64,000 nucleotides of DNA from Dacryopinax spathularia. Lineage: Eukaryota; Basidiomycota; Dacrymycetes; Dacrymycetales; Dacrymycetaceae. The position numbers and the translations under genes were made by a program. This document shows positions 12,089 through 22,036 of this stretch, one piece after another (the first letter of the stretch is position 1; the number at the start of each line of letters is the position of its first letter). The notes under the pieces are model-generated. The model saw only the letters and a list, made by a program, of their open reading frames with translations. It ran no database searches and was not told where the DNA came from. The DNA lies in NCBI GenBank assembly GCA_037974965.1, contig JBBPFI010000003.1, forward strand, positions 1,240,001 to 1,304,000. The letters run 5' to 3'.

Positions 12089-12921
12089 TCAGTCCACCCC
12101 CAATTCGTTCTGCGTCGTCCAGATCCAGGCCCACATCATCCCGAGCCATTCCCCCTGCGCCTCGTCCCACGCCCCCACGAGTCGTGTCAGGTACTCCCAC
12201 TCTCCTGAGTCCGCTGCGCCCGTGCGTCTGAGTGCATGGACGTCCTGGACAGAGCGGACGATCTGCGGGTAGAGCTTGGTGGTAAGGGCGTCAGAGGTGC
12301 TGAGGATAGTCAGTTCGGCCATGCTCCATCGTTTGCCTCGGTTTCTCCCTTTCTCCTCCTCGCCGAGTGTGGCCAGTTCCTCGTCCGCCTCGTCGATAGC
12401 TGCAGCCCGCCTTGACCCCGCCGCCCCACCCTCAACAACGGCCCGCAACGCCGCCCAAGCACCCGCTAGCTCAGCCGCGTCAGCCTCGTACTCCCTCATC
12501 AGCCCGCCCAGCCTTCCGAGCTCCCTTTCCCTCCTCCCAGGTTCCCGCCTCACAACCGCCCAAAGACGCATACACGCCCTTCCTTCCTCTGTTAGGTAGT
12601 ACAGCGTCTGGACGAACCAGTTGAATTCCGAGTTTGGCAGGCCGGCGAGGAGAGGCGGCGCGGGCGGCGGGTGGTAGGCGGTGTACGGAGAGGGCTCGAG
12701 GCCCAGGTTGAACGGGTCGTTCGGGTCTGTCAGTCGGCGGGGGGTGGGTGAGACCTGGGTTCTGAGGTGAGTAACTGTACGCGGTGGGCAGGGGAAAGGA
12801 GGAGTATGATTAGGGGGAGGAGTGATGCTCACCGATGCAGTTAGGGCAGCGCGGACGAGAGCACGGAATACCACACTATGCCAGCAGCGGCTACAACGTT
12901 CACGTATGAGAGCGCACGCAT
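12089..12921 (-). pseudogene. First copy of a tandem secreted-protein family, frameshifted
   Basis: This is a paralogue of the genes at 13756-14634 and 15363-16230. Exon 1 starts at 12921 (MRALSYVNVVAAAGIVWYS...), ends at donor gtgagc at 12832, and is followed by a 78-nt intron and exon 2 from 12754. In both sisters exon 1 is exactly 29 codons (phase 0). Here it is 89 nt and meets TAA at 12841-12843. Aligned to the sisters, one base is missing in or next to a CCC run: restoring it would give ALPLTAS before the donor, matching AVPLASP in the second copy. Exon 2 stays open, with LYPQIVRSVQDVHALRRTG and WDEAQGEWLGMMWAWIWTT. This is either a recent pseudogene or a base error in the assembly. Exon 2 could also be read from an upstream open frame without the signal peptide. 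Confidence 0.6.
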
Positions 12922-13755
12922 ATCGTCGTTTTTCTCCAGATGCAGGGAGAAAGAGAAGCTCAGCAGTCACTCGTACAGCAGCCTTGCAGCACTAGCAGTG
13001 TCCAAGAGCTGGAAACGAGGCAAGATCGACCTGAGGCCAATATCGAGTATCGAGTATCGATATGGAGCGCCGACCCTCCCTCTTTCCAGCCTCATCAATA
13101 GATAATTTCATTCGACCAAGCCTCTCTGGCTTCCAGCCCTCGGCATCTCCCTTTGTTCGCTGTTGGATGCTCTGAGCTCTATGGGAGTGGAAAGGGCTTG
13201 GGTTGGGTTGGGTTGAGCAGGGGCTTGTTCCTGCCAGCCACTCGCTGTCTTAGGAGAATGGAATGATTCTACCGGTCCGCTGCTGCAGTCTAGGGCTGGG
13301 ATAGTGAGGTTGCTTTGGATGGTGGGAAGTTGGATGGTGATGGTGGATGTTCTGGAGATGTCGGTGGTTCATTATTAGAGGTCCAGTGGGGTGCGGTGCA
13401 AGGAGATTGCTTGAGCAGAGTGCAATATCAAAGCGCCTGGTATTTGCGAAGTCTTGTGCTGCACTCTGCCTCGTCATTACGGTGCGCACGAAGAAGTGCC
13501 CAGCAAAGCGTCAAAGTAAAGAGTGCTTTCTAGAGTTGAGTATGTCCGGGCTGAAACCATAGTTAGAGTTACAGTACAGTTTAGTTTCTGTCCGCGCGTA
13601 CTGTATGCTGTATCAATTCTCAGGCGCTCAGTCTCCGATTAACAGAGAACTTATTGATATTGTTGAGCTAGTCAAGACATCCAGCTAATTTTCTTCTTCA
13701 GGGAGCTGCACTACCATAATGCCAGAATGTCTCTTACAGAGAGAATTAATCAGCT
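12922..13755. promoter_or_regulatory. Upstream block of first tandem copy (duplicated)
   Basis: No gene is supported. A 26-base block at 13225-13250 (core ctgccagccactcgctgtct), 304 bp upstream of the first copy's ATG, is identical to 14897-14922, 263 bp upstream of the second copy. Further shared sequence (gatgtcggtggt) follows at 13357 and 15016. The tandem duplication therefore carried the promoter with the gene. Confidence 0.55.
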
Positions 13756-14634
13756 TTAAGTCGTCGAATCAGGCTGATTATACAACTCCTCAACCAACGC
13801 TAACCACCACCGTGTCTCATAGATCCACACCCACGTTGCCACGTTCCACTCCCGCATGAGCACCGTCAGGTTGACCCACTCGTTGTAGTATGCGTTCACC
13901 GGCCCCTTTACGCGGAGAGAGTGGACGGTCGTGACGGAGCGGACGATCTGTGGGTAGAAGGAGGCGACCACGTCGTACAGCCTGAGCACCCTACTGGGAT
14001 CTTTCCAAATGCCAGTCGCTCGCTTTCCCTTCCCCGCCATATTCATGCCACTGGAGAGGCTCCTGGACGTTTCCGCATCTTCATTCGGCGCCTGCTGAGT
14101 CGCCCATTTCGGAGTCGCCGTCGTGTGTGTTACCGACGCCCACCCGGCCGCACCAGGAGCCTCCTTCCCTTCCAGCGGCCCCCAAGCATTCTTCAACACG
14201 TCCATAAAGTGACTCTCGTAGTCCCGCGTAGCCTGCCTCAAAGTACGCAACGCCTCTGGAACCGGAACATCGTCGTTATCTTCGAAATTTCGGATCAGGC
14301 CGATGGTGGATCGGCCTTCGTTGTCGAGGGCGGAAAGCTGCTGGAGGAAGTTGTCGTAAGTTTCGGAGTTGGGTAGGCCGCTCAGAGAGGATCCGGGGTA
14401 GTAACCAGGGCTGTCGTTGAAGCTGTCGGAGAAGGAGTCGAGCGTAAACCTTCGAACGGCGCTAGGTTGGGGGATGTTGACGGTCTCCTAGACTCTCAGT
14501 GAGTATTCCGGCCGCCGGAGGGACGATTGATGGGGAGCAATGCTCACCGGTGACGCGAGCGGGACGGCAGACGAGAGCGTTGCATACCACACGATGGCAG
14601 CTGCTGCAACACTTGCGTAGGAGAAAGCGCGCAT
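13756..14634 (-). CDS. Small secreted-type protein, tandem family copy 2
   Basis: I do not recognise the family. Exon 1 (14634-14548, 29 codons) encodes a signal-peptide-like start, MRAFSYASVAAAAIVWYATL followed by SSAVPLASP. A 60-nt intron (14547-14488) leads in phase 0 to exon 2, giving about 272 residues. Features shared with the neighbours are LSGLPNSETYDNFLQQLSAL, a middle acidic segment, SFYPQIVRSVTTVHSLRVKG and a Trp-rich C-terminus (EWNVATWVWIYETRWW). No zinc, catalytic or cysteine-rich pattern is visible. The N-terminal segment could be a signal peptide or a membrane anchor. A TATA-like run (tatatgcatatat) lies about 105 bp upstream near 14735-14747. Confidence 0.7.
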
Positions 14635-15362
14635 GGCGCCAAGTTTGCGGGATGCAGCCCTCACTCGCAGCTCTGAAGTATAGCAATTGCCAGGGTTAAC
14701 GAGATCCATATCCTCCTCCTCGAGCCACGCGCAGCATATATGCATATATCTGCGTGTGAAGATGGGTTCTGCAGTACGTCTCACAGCACTATTGTCTGGC
14801 TGTTCAGCCCGCCACAGCCTGCTGGTTTCATTCACGTCCTTGTGCCAACAGCAGTGGCAGGAGACGAGTCGAGTTCGGGTCCTCCACTTGAGTGCTGTTC
14901 CTGCCAGCCACTCGCTGTCTTAGCGGACAGGAATGCGTCCAGCCGGCCGTCCAGGTGCTGTAGTAAATTCTGGAGGCTTGGATGCGGGGAGGTAGTAAGG
15001 TTGGGATGTTCGGGACATGTCGGTGGTCGAGTGCCAGAGACACGTTGCGGTACTACTGTGCAGGATGTCATTATTACAGTATAAGCGCCCGCGCTTCGCA
15101 GAGGCATGCGTTCTTCTCCAACGGACACGATGCATTCCGCGCAATCATGCACCTGAAATCAAATGCGCGGCGAGACGAAAGGTGGAAAGAATGCTTGGGA
15201 TGAAGCGCAAAGTCACAATATACAAATGCATTGCTGAGTTACGCCATTTGCGACCTCCAAGCTCACTGCCCCGGTATTCGCGAGCCCGTCACGAGATCCC
15301 ATGGTTCTTCTCCTTCTGGACGATACACCACCTTTAGCTTCGAGTGGTCGAATGGAGTGTGA
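14635..15362. promoter_or_regulatory. Upstream block of second tandem copy
   Basis: No gene is supported. It holds the TATA-like tatatgcatatat at about 14735-14747 and the 26-base block at 14897-14922 shared with the first copy. The rest is diverged duplicated flank. Confidence 0.5.
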
Positions 15363-16230
15363 TCACGACGAATCCCGACTCCCGCGACTCGCCCACACCC
15401 AATCCCAAGTAAGCAACAACCACTCTCTCGCCCTCTCGTCCCACTCCCCCATCAGCGCTATCAGGTTGACCCGCTCGTCGTTTGCCGCGTCTGATGACCC
15501 ATTCACCCGCAGCGAGTGAACAGTCTCGACAGCCAGGACGATTCTCGGGTAAAAAGAAGCAAGGTCGTGATATAGTTCGATAATGTGATAGTCTTCCCAT
15601 CGCAGGCCTCGTTTCGCCTTCGACGTCGCATTCCAGCGGAGGAGGCTCGGCGGTTCCTCGTCCTCCTTGACCTCTACGTCCTCCCATTTCCAGTCGCCTT
15701 CGACCACGTCCCCAGGAACATGCTTCCCCTTTCGGCCCGACCCAGGCCCGTCAGCAGCAGCGGGCGCACCCCAATCCTCGTCCACCCTCAGCTGGACCCA
15801 GGCACTGGCCGCGGCCTCATACGCATCTTCGTAGTCCCTCATATGGCGTATGAGCCCATTCATCCGCGCCCGGGAGTCCCGATCTGCGGCGGCGGCCAAG
15901 AACCAGTGCATGGTCGACACGCCCTGTTCGCCGAGGGCGAAAAGCTGTTGGAGGAGGTGGTTGTACGTTCCGGAAGTGGCCAGTCCGCTGAGGGTTGGCG
16001 GGGGAAAGGGGTCTGGGATGAAGAAGCCCCATTTATAGGAACGTTCGTCAATGTTCTGGGTGGGCTCTGGCGACGTGATGAGAGAGGATGTCTGTGCCCC
16101 GTCAGCGAAGTAGTCCGAAGGCATGTTCGAAGATGATGCTCACCTGATCTGGGAATGGTAGTGCGATGACAGAGGCCGTCACACACCAGGCTATAGCAAC
16201 AAGACGAGCTGCGTAAGGACGAGCACGCAT
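15363..16230 (-). CDS. Small secreted-type protein, tandem family copy 3
   Basis: This is the third paralogue. Exon 1 (16230-16144, 29 codons) reads MRARPYAARLVAIAWCVTAS then VIALPFPDQ, a signal-peptide-like sequence. A 52-nt intron (16143-16092) joins exon 2 in phase 0, giving about 271 residues. Conserved family motifs are LSGLATSGTYNHLLQQLFAL, MRDYEDAYEAAASAWVQL, SFYPRIVLAVETVHSLRVNG and a Trp-rich tail (EWLLLTWDWVWA). The exon 1 length and intron position are identical to copy 2. The domain is probably helical, and its function is unknown. Confidence 0.7.
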
Positions 16231-17314
16231 GTTTGTTGGCTTCATCCGCATTAAACCGTCGTCACCAGCCTTCAATCTTCAGCTGCGTCCGAGTCTGGGC
16301 TAGGAAGCAAGGGGCATACAGGTCAAACCAAGTCGAGCTGCGTCGTCCTTCTTCGCCGAACCTCATGTATATGCATTTCGCCCAACAACGCGGTCCCGGG
16401 CGTTCATTGCCAGGTCAGCCCCCTATGCAGTGTCGGTCTCACTCTCGTTATCCTTCAGAGCAGTGTAGTGCTATAGTAAGTGAGACCCGAAGGTTGAGCA
16501 GGCAGTGGGAGCAGCAGTTGTCTTGTTCCTGTCAGCCCCTTCTTGTCTCGAGGGAAAGGCATAGGGCTCATGGCGACGCCCTGCAGTCAGACGCGACAGG
16601 GTGGGCCCAGGAAAGCCAGACCGTACAGGGTTCCATAAGAGTAGAAAAAGCCTGCCGACGTCGATGATTTTGTTGAGGTGCGTTGAGGTGCTAAGCAAGC
16701 CAGGACGTCCGCCGTACGCCGCGAGAGGTGGGCGTCCGTCAACCGCGGCGGGGCGCGATCAAGTCTCTTGTTGTTCATCCGCGCCAGGACGGTCGTGCTT
16801 GTTGTCCCAGTCCTTACACTAGTCCGGTATGTTCGTACGAAAGAGTAAGGCGCTGATATCGCAGGCCAGACAAGGTCGACAGGTTTGGCAGAGACGCGAG
16901 CGCTCATGTACTGTCAAGCGGTCGGGAGGACAGGGTGGTCTGCTCTGCCCTGCCCGAGTAGTCTTCCCTCTACTCCGTATATCTTGCGCAGTTGTAGCAG
17001 GACGAGATGGCAGCCCTTTTGGGCCGAGTCATAGTACACAGCATCCTATGGCGGGGAAGTTGGAGATGTGTCCATATAGTAATCACGGAAGTCAGCGAGG
17101 AGATGGTGCCATTCCCCAACCTCGGCGCTCCGGAGCGCTAATTGCGTGCTCTCCCGAGTCGTCCCTTACTGCTGACTCCCGGTGCAACATTCCCGCCGCG
17201 CGTACTCAAGCTGCCTATCCTCCACCGGAGTATATAAAGCCATCACTGGCTCTGGGTTAGGGATGTTGCGGTTTGCTAGGCTTGCTAGATTCAGTAGTGA
17301 AGATCAAGATCAAG
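16231..17314. other. Intergenic, upstream of tandem copy 3 and GST promoter
   Basis: No coding exon is supported. At 16525-16548 lies a diverged form of the block found upstream of the other two copies, 295 bp from the copy 3 ATG. The right end is the GST promoter. Confidence 0.4.
17231..17238 (+). promoter_or_regulatory. TATA box of the GST gene
   Basis: A perfect TATATAAA lies 77 bp upstream of the GST start codon, a spacing expected for a fungal core promoter. Confidence 0.6.
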
Positions 17315-18115
17315 ATGTCCGGCTTGGAGCTGTATTACAGTCCTAATAGTCCTTTTGCTCGTAAGGTGAGCCCTCACCTCCTCCATCTAGGACGTATAGA
17401 GCACGATAGCTGACACGCTTGTGGCAATAACAGGTGCTCATCGTCGCCCGCGAGCTTGGACTGCGCGACCAACTCACCCTGCACGAACAAGCCCCAAACC
17501 CGACCAAGCTCTCCCCCGACCTAGCAGCGCACAACCCTTTAGCAACCGTCCCGACCTTGGTGACGCCAGACCATGGCGACATATTCGATTCGCACGTTAT
17601 TGTCCAGTATTTCGATGCTCTCTCTGGGGGAGGCAAGATCTTGCCTGGTGTGGGGGATCTGAAGAGGTTCGAGGCGCTTACTTATGATTTGCTGGTTAAT
17701 GGGACGTTGGGGGCGATGTTGCTTGTGCGGTATGAGGGTGTGATCCGGGTACGTCCCTCTCTTTCCTCCCTCTTTCCTCCCTGCTTCGCGCAAGACGACA
17801 AAGAGAGAGTTTGACTGACATACATTCGCATTACTCTTACAGACCCCAGAACAGCAAAACGAAGCCTGGATCTCCGGCCAACTCGCCAAAGCCCAACGCG
17901 GCGTCCTCCGTCTCTCCAAGCTCCCGCTCCCTCCGACCGACGGTGAGATCCTCCCCCTGCAAGCGGTGGACTTGTTGGTCCTGGTTTGGTACTTGGACAG
18001 GAGGTTTGCGCATTTGAATTGGAGGAGTTGGGAGGGCGCGAGTGTTCTGACGGGGTGGTATGAGAAGGCTGAGGGGAGGAAGAGCTGGGTTGAGGAGGTT
18101 GCGCCGCCCGTTTGA
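17315..18115 (+). CDS. Glutathione S-transferase-like protein
   Basis: The N-terminal thioredoxin-fold domain reads LELYYSPNSPFARK, VLIVARELGLRDQ and NPLATVPTLVTPD, then FDSHVIVQYFDAL. The loop-Pro before beta-3 (VPTL) and the E/D-S-x-x-I motif, here DSHVI, are the glutathione-binding signature. The Ser in SPNSPFARK sits at the usual catalytic position. The C-terminal half is all-helical (VDLLVLVWYLDRRF), as in the GST C-domain. Two introns are visible: 17366 to about 17431 and 17751-17842. The total of about 205 residues is normal for the family. It is a cytosolic detoxification enzyme, with substrate not predictable. The strong TATA box suggests an inducible gene. Confidence 0.85.
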
Positions 18116-18241
18116 GCATTCTCCTCTAGTCGCGTCACAGAAAGTAGCACCAACCCGGTCTAGAGATAAAGGACGATAAGAACGGAAAGGAAGGAATAAA
18201 TACGGGAATTACCACGTACACATACAGTACACAGTCGTCGT

Positions 18242-18557
18242 CTACCAGCTATTCCGCTTCGCCCCCCCAGGCCCCGCAACCTCCCTCTCCATCTGATTCA
18301 AATCCGCCTTGATCCTCTCCCAGTCTGGTCCCTGTTGCTGCTTGTCGCCGAACTTCCATTTTAGCAGGTCGACGAGGTGCGAGCCTTTTGGTGGTGCGGT
18401 GCGCGGGTGCGTTTCCCAGAGGTAGTAGGCTAGGCAGCCGCTGAATATGCCTACGAAAGGGTCGACGTATCTGCGAGCATTGTGAGTCCGGTGTAGCACT
18501 TTGAGTGCGTGGAGATACGGACTTTCCAAGCAGGTAGAAAGTTGGTAGACCCGACAT
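18242..18557 (-). CDS. NCE101: Non-classical export protein 1 family (Nce101)
   Basis: This is a two-exon gene. Exon 1 (18557-18523) reads MSGLPTFYLLGK, and after a 52-nt intron (18522-18471) exon 2 continues YVDPFVGIFSGCLAYYLWE then THPRTAPPKGSHLVDLLKWK, for 87 residues in all. The order is a short N-terminus with LLGK, a D-P, one membrane span with G-C-L-A/S-Y-Y, a charged segment and a G-H/S-H-L-x-x-L-(I/L)-K motif. This is the Nce101 family, whose yeast member has about 53 residues. Yeast NCE101 was named for a role in export of proteins lacking signal sequences, and its mechanism is poorly defined. The gene is convergent with the GST (126 bp between stops) and divergent from the alcohol dehydrogenase. 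Confidence 0.8.
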
Positions 18558-18843
18558 CCTCGATACCTGTATGCTTGCTTGATGTTGAGCCCGATCGGTT
18601 TCACGAGGTGAACGAGCCGTGAACGAGTAAGAGGTCAACTGCTTCCGCCAAGAACGACCGCCTCGCTGACGCAGTGCCTCTCGGGGATGAACGTTCATCC
18701 CTTCTCACCGACAGTTGCCTTAAATGTTACCCCGCACATTCAGCCCGTCCAGATGGGCACGGGCAGGCATCTACAAAATACCATAGCTTGGACACCGCCG
18801 ACCAGGTTTGTTAAACGGCCATCTTCCTCCTCGCGCTGCGCCC

Positions 18844-20164
18844 ATGTTCCGCACTCGCATCCCCGCCATCATACGCCCATCCCAGTATCCCGCTCGGACG
18901 ATCATGACCTCCTCCTCCTCCGTCCCCCCCGGCCTCTCACACGGCACCTACCCCCGCTCACCCCTCCAAGTAGTCAAATACGGCTCCGGCTCCGTCGACC
19001 CCGGTCTCACCGAAGTCCTCAAGCTTCTAGGGACGGGTCGGGCGTTCATCCTCACTGGGGCGAGCCTGGCCAAGCTCCCGCTGATGCGGAAATTGGAGGG
19101 ATTGCTGGGGGATAAGTTTGCGGGCTTGAATGATGGGATTGGGCAGCATGCGCCTATTGCGGGTATTAGGGGGGCTAGTAAGGATTTGGATGAGGCGGTG
19201 CGTTCTACTTCTACTTCGCCGTCTGCGCTCTGAGGAGTGGGGGTTGATTGAGAGGTTGTGGTGGTAGGGCGCAGACACGATCATAGCCGTCGGTGGCGGC
19301 TCGCCCATCGACAGCGCCAAAGCGATCAAGTACTGGCGCACGCGCGAGGGCAAATCCTCAATAAACATCATCGCAATCCCCACCACGCTCTCCGTCGCAG
19401 AAACGACCATGAACGCCGGCTTCACAGACGAAGACGGCAACAAGCGCGGTCTGGCGTCGTACGACGTTTGCCCCAACGCAATCATCTACGACGCCGACCT
19501 CACATTGGACACGCCTGACTGGCTCTGGCTCTCATCGGGGATGAGAGCGGTAGACCACGCCGTTGAGACGCTCTACAGGGCCGACGTGCCCCCTCCCGTC
19601 GTCTCGTGCGCACTCACAAGTCTGCCAATGTTCTTCCACCACCTACCGGCCAGCAAAGCCGACCCGAAAAACATCCACCATCGGGAACAGCTCCAGATCG
19701 CCGGCTGGCTCTCTCTGTACCCTAACCCGCGGCCGGGGAGTATTGGCCCGAGCCATGGGCTGGGACATGCGCTGGGTGCGAAATGGAGTATCCCGCATGG
19801 GATCACTTCCTGTATCACGCTTGCTGGGTGTGTTGCTCGGGTGGCAAGACATGCCGATCCCGCCTATCTGGCAGTGATGGCCGAAGCGACCCGTCGACTC
19901 GAATCTACCGTCCCTAACCTCCCGCCCCCAACAACGCGCTTCTCCCTCGAGACGGACAAAACTCTCTCGAAAGAAGCGCAGGAAGCGGTGAAGCTCGCGG
20001 GCTATATTGACAGCCTGGTGGATCGCCTGGGGCTGACGAGCAGACTGAGCAAGTATGGCGTGAAAAGGGAGGACTTTGAGAGTATTGCCAGGGAGGGAGG
20101 GGTCACGAAGGATAAGGATATTCCGGTGGGGGAGATTATCGAGGTGCTCGAGGAGGCGTTCTAG
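18844..20164 (+). CDS. Iron-containing alcohol dehydrogenase / maleylacetate reductase-like
   Basis: This is a group III (Fe-type) dehydrogenase. The dinucleotide-binding signature GGGSPIDSAKAIK follows one intron (19198-19267), and TTLSVAETTMNAGFT comes next. Metal-ligand motifs are AVDHAVETLY (Asp, His), PSHGLGHALGAKW (His, His) and IPHGITS. The length, about 416 residues, is normal. The pattern SHGLGHALG plus PHG resembles maleylacetate reductases of hydroxyquinol-type aromatic breakdown, but plain Fe-ADH activity cannot be excluded. The Arg-rich N-terminus MFRTRIPAIIRPSQYPARTI may be a mitochondrial presequence, and a second ATG at 18904 would remove it. Confidence 0.85.
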
Positions 20165-20592
20165 CTCCGGGAATGTTGACCATGTCCATAATTTATGGGA
20201 TATATGCGCATACATGTATGCGGGTGGTGGACGTTGCTGCCCTTGTCTCGAAATGCACTGCAAAACGGCGATCGTGGTGGCGGTTGAGCTCTGTGCGCCA
20301 GAGTTCGAGAGCTGAGAAACACGATGGCGTAACCATACATCTTAGCCCAGGGCTGAGACCACTACCTCTCTCGTATACATTGTTCAGGCAAGGTCGTCCG
20401 CCGATCCCATTCAGAGGGAGGAGTACGTTCAACATCCGGGAGGAAGGTCCAGGCTCAGACATAAACGGCATGTGGTCGTACGATCGAGTAGGCCAGAAGG
20501 TAAAGCTGGAGAGCCGCGTTCCACACGCGCCGACTGGCCAGAGAGGCGATCAAGATTGGCTCCTGAGCTTAGTCCGGCATGGGGAGGGTGAG

Positions 20593-21245
20593 GCCTGGAC
20601 TGAGTGGCAGCAAGGTCTGGGATTGTAAATCCGAGACAGGACGACAGATGAAGTTGGGGATTCCGATCGGTTGGAGGTGACCACCGGAGCGCCCTAGAGG
20701 TCTGTGTGTCTTGTAGAGTTGATGAGCGTGCATTCCAGGCCGAGGATCGGTCGAGGTGATCGGCCAGCGGCCCGTGGGAGTCCGACACAGAAGTGAAGGT
20801 CTGGACTGAGAAGGCGGAGGGCCTGTGATCGTAAGATGGAAGACGGAGTAGAAGATGTCAAGCGCTGGACAACCTGATCGGGCCAGCTTCGGCTTCCCAG
20901 GGAACGCTCGAGAACGCTGCATGTCTCATAGAGCTGGAGAACGCAGGCTCCAGAGCCACGGCCAGGCGAGATTGGTGATTGAACATCGTCATCAGCTGAG
21001 AAGGGCCTAGACGCCACAGAGACAATGGTGGATCGAGGGATCGGAGATAGAGCAGAAGATGAAGGCGCGAAACACGATCGGTTCAAGGTGGTTTTGCTGC
21101 GCTCCAGCGTAATGGTCTGTTTCGTAGAGTTGAAGGACGAACATTCCAGCCCTAGGATCGGGGCGAGCGACTCACCTGAGACATTTTGGAGGTCGAGTCC
21201 AAGAACAGAGAACAAAGTCTGGGCTCAGCAGGCATAAAGTGTCGG
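20593..21245. repeat. Three diverged tandem units of about 200 bp
   Basis: A landmark gtagagttg followed by a g-c-a-t-t-c-c-a-g stretch recurs at 20713, 20929 (as atagagctgg) and 21124, that is at spacings of 216 and 195 bp. A second landmark, gtctgg(a/g)ct(g/c)ag, recurs at about 20593, 20812 and 21218. The units are strongly diverged. On the minus strand they give the related peptides ILGLECTLINSTRHTDL and ILGLECSSFNSTKQT in one open frame of over 500 nt that has no ATG. This may be a decayed repeat-bearing gene or plain satellite-like DNA. Confidence 0.5.
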
Positions 21246-21572
21246 TCTGAGTTCGTAGGATCGAAGACAGGAAAGCCGTTCTGCGCGGTCGCGGTTTGTC
21301 TCAGGAAGGCGGGCCCCGCTACCGGCTCTCTCAGCATTGAGCATCGGAATGCCAGCAGATCGAGACAGCGGTCCAAAGTCAGTACCCAGGGGAGCCAGAC
21401 TCTTTGTGTCTTGTCTAAGAAACGAGTAGCGAATGAGGGGTGTCTACGATCACGAGTCAGATCAGCGTACTACATCAAGGACAGGTTGCCGTTCCGTGCA
21501 CATCCGCCGTGGAGCAGCGAACGCCTGGAGCAGGAGCGACAGTGTATATCAAGTATCTTCTACCTTGAATGA

Positions 21573-21827
21573 CTATGACGGGTTGCAGAGATCTAGTCGG
21601 CGCCGAGCTATCATGGCGATAGTCAGAAATGTGGACGAATGCGACTGCAGAAGTATTGGCGGATAATCCGATTTGGATTTCCAGGAATCTGAAACAGTGA
21701 TCCAGAGCAAACTCAATAAGACAGCAACATTGACGGCGGCTATCGCGAGATTGCGAAACATTTGTTGGTATGTCCATCTTCGACACAGTATGGAGAGATC
21801 GAAGAGATCGGCACTGGCAGGAGCCAT
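21573..21827 (-). CDS. Possible short membrane protein (weak)
   Basis: An ATG frame of 84 codons (MAPASADLFDLSILCRRW...) contains one hydrophobic segment, NLAIAAVNVAVLLSLLWITV. There is no recognised family, and no flanking exon could be joined with confidence. It lies in a gene-poor interval next to the diverged repeats and could be a chance frame. Confidence 0.2.
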   Translation of the reverse strand: MAPASADLFDLSILCRRWTYQQMFRNLAIAAVNVAVLLSLLWITVSDSWKSKSDYPPILLQSHSSTFLTIAMIARRRLDLCNPS

Positions 21828-22036
21828 AACATGGGCGAAACAGTCCAAGGTGATCATTCCGCCGGCCCAGGGTGGTCAGAAAAGAAGCCAAACCTGCTGA
21901 CTAATCCTCTAAAAGGCTCCGCTCTTCGCGCCAATTCGACCCCTTCGCACTCGCTTCCGTCATCCCTTTCCTTTCATCCCTTTCACCGCCGTCGTCCCTT
22001 ACCTCCTCCTCGTCCGTTCCCCGCCTCCTACTCAAA

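Larger units (their letters stand above)
20165..22036. other. Gene-poor interval with diverged repeats
   Basis: No confident gene lies in this stretch of about 1.9 kb. It contains the ~200-bp repeats annotated separately, an uncertain minus-strand short frame (21573-21827) and the CAF40 promoter (C/T-rich from about 21950). Confidence 0.45.

Noticed and set aside
12922-12970. In-frame upstream start for the first array copy
   Set aside because: It would give a protein without the signal peptide that both sisters have. A frameshift explains the data better.
17315-20164. A detoxification or aromatic-degradation cluster (GST plus Fe-ADH)
   Set aside because: NCE101 lies between them, no dioxygenase, monooxygenase, transporter or regulator is near, and the Fe-ADH substrate is unknown.
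20694-21212. Minus-strand gene of 170 codons
   Set aside because: The open frame lacks an ATG and its repeat units continue out of frame beyond both ends, so it is treated as a diverged repeat.
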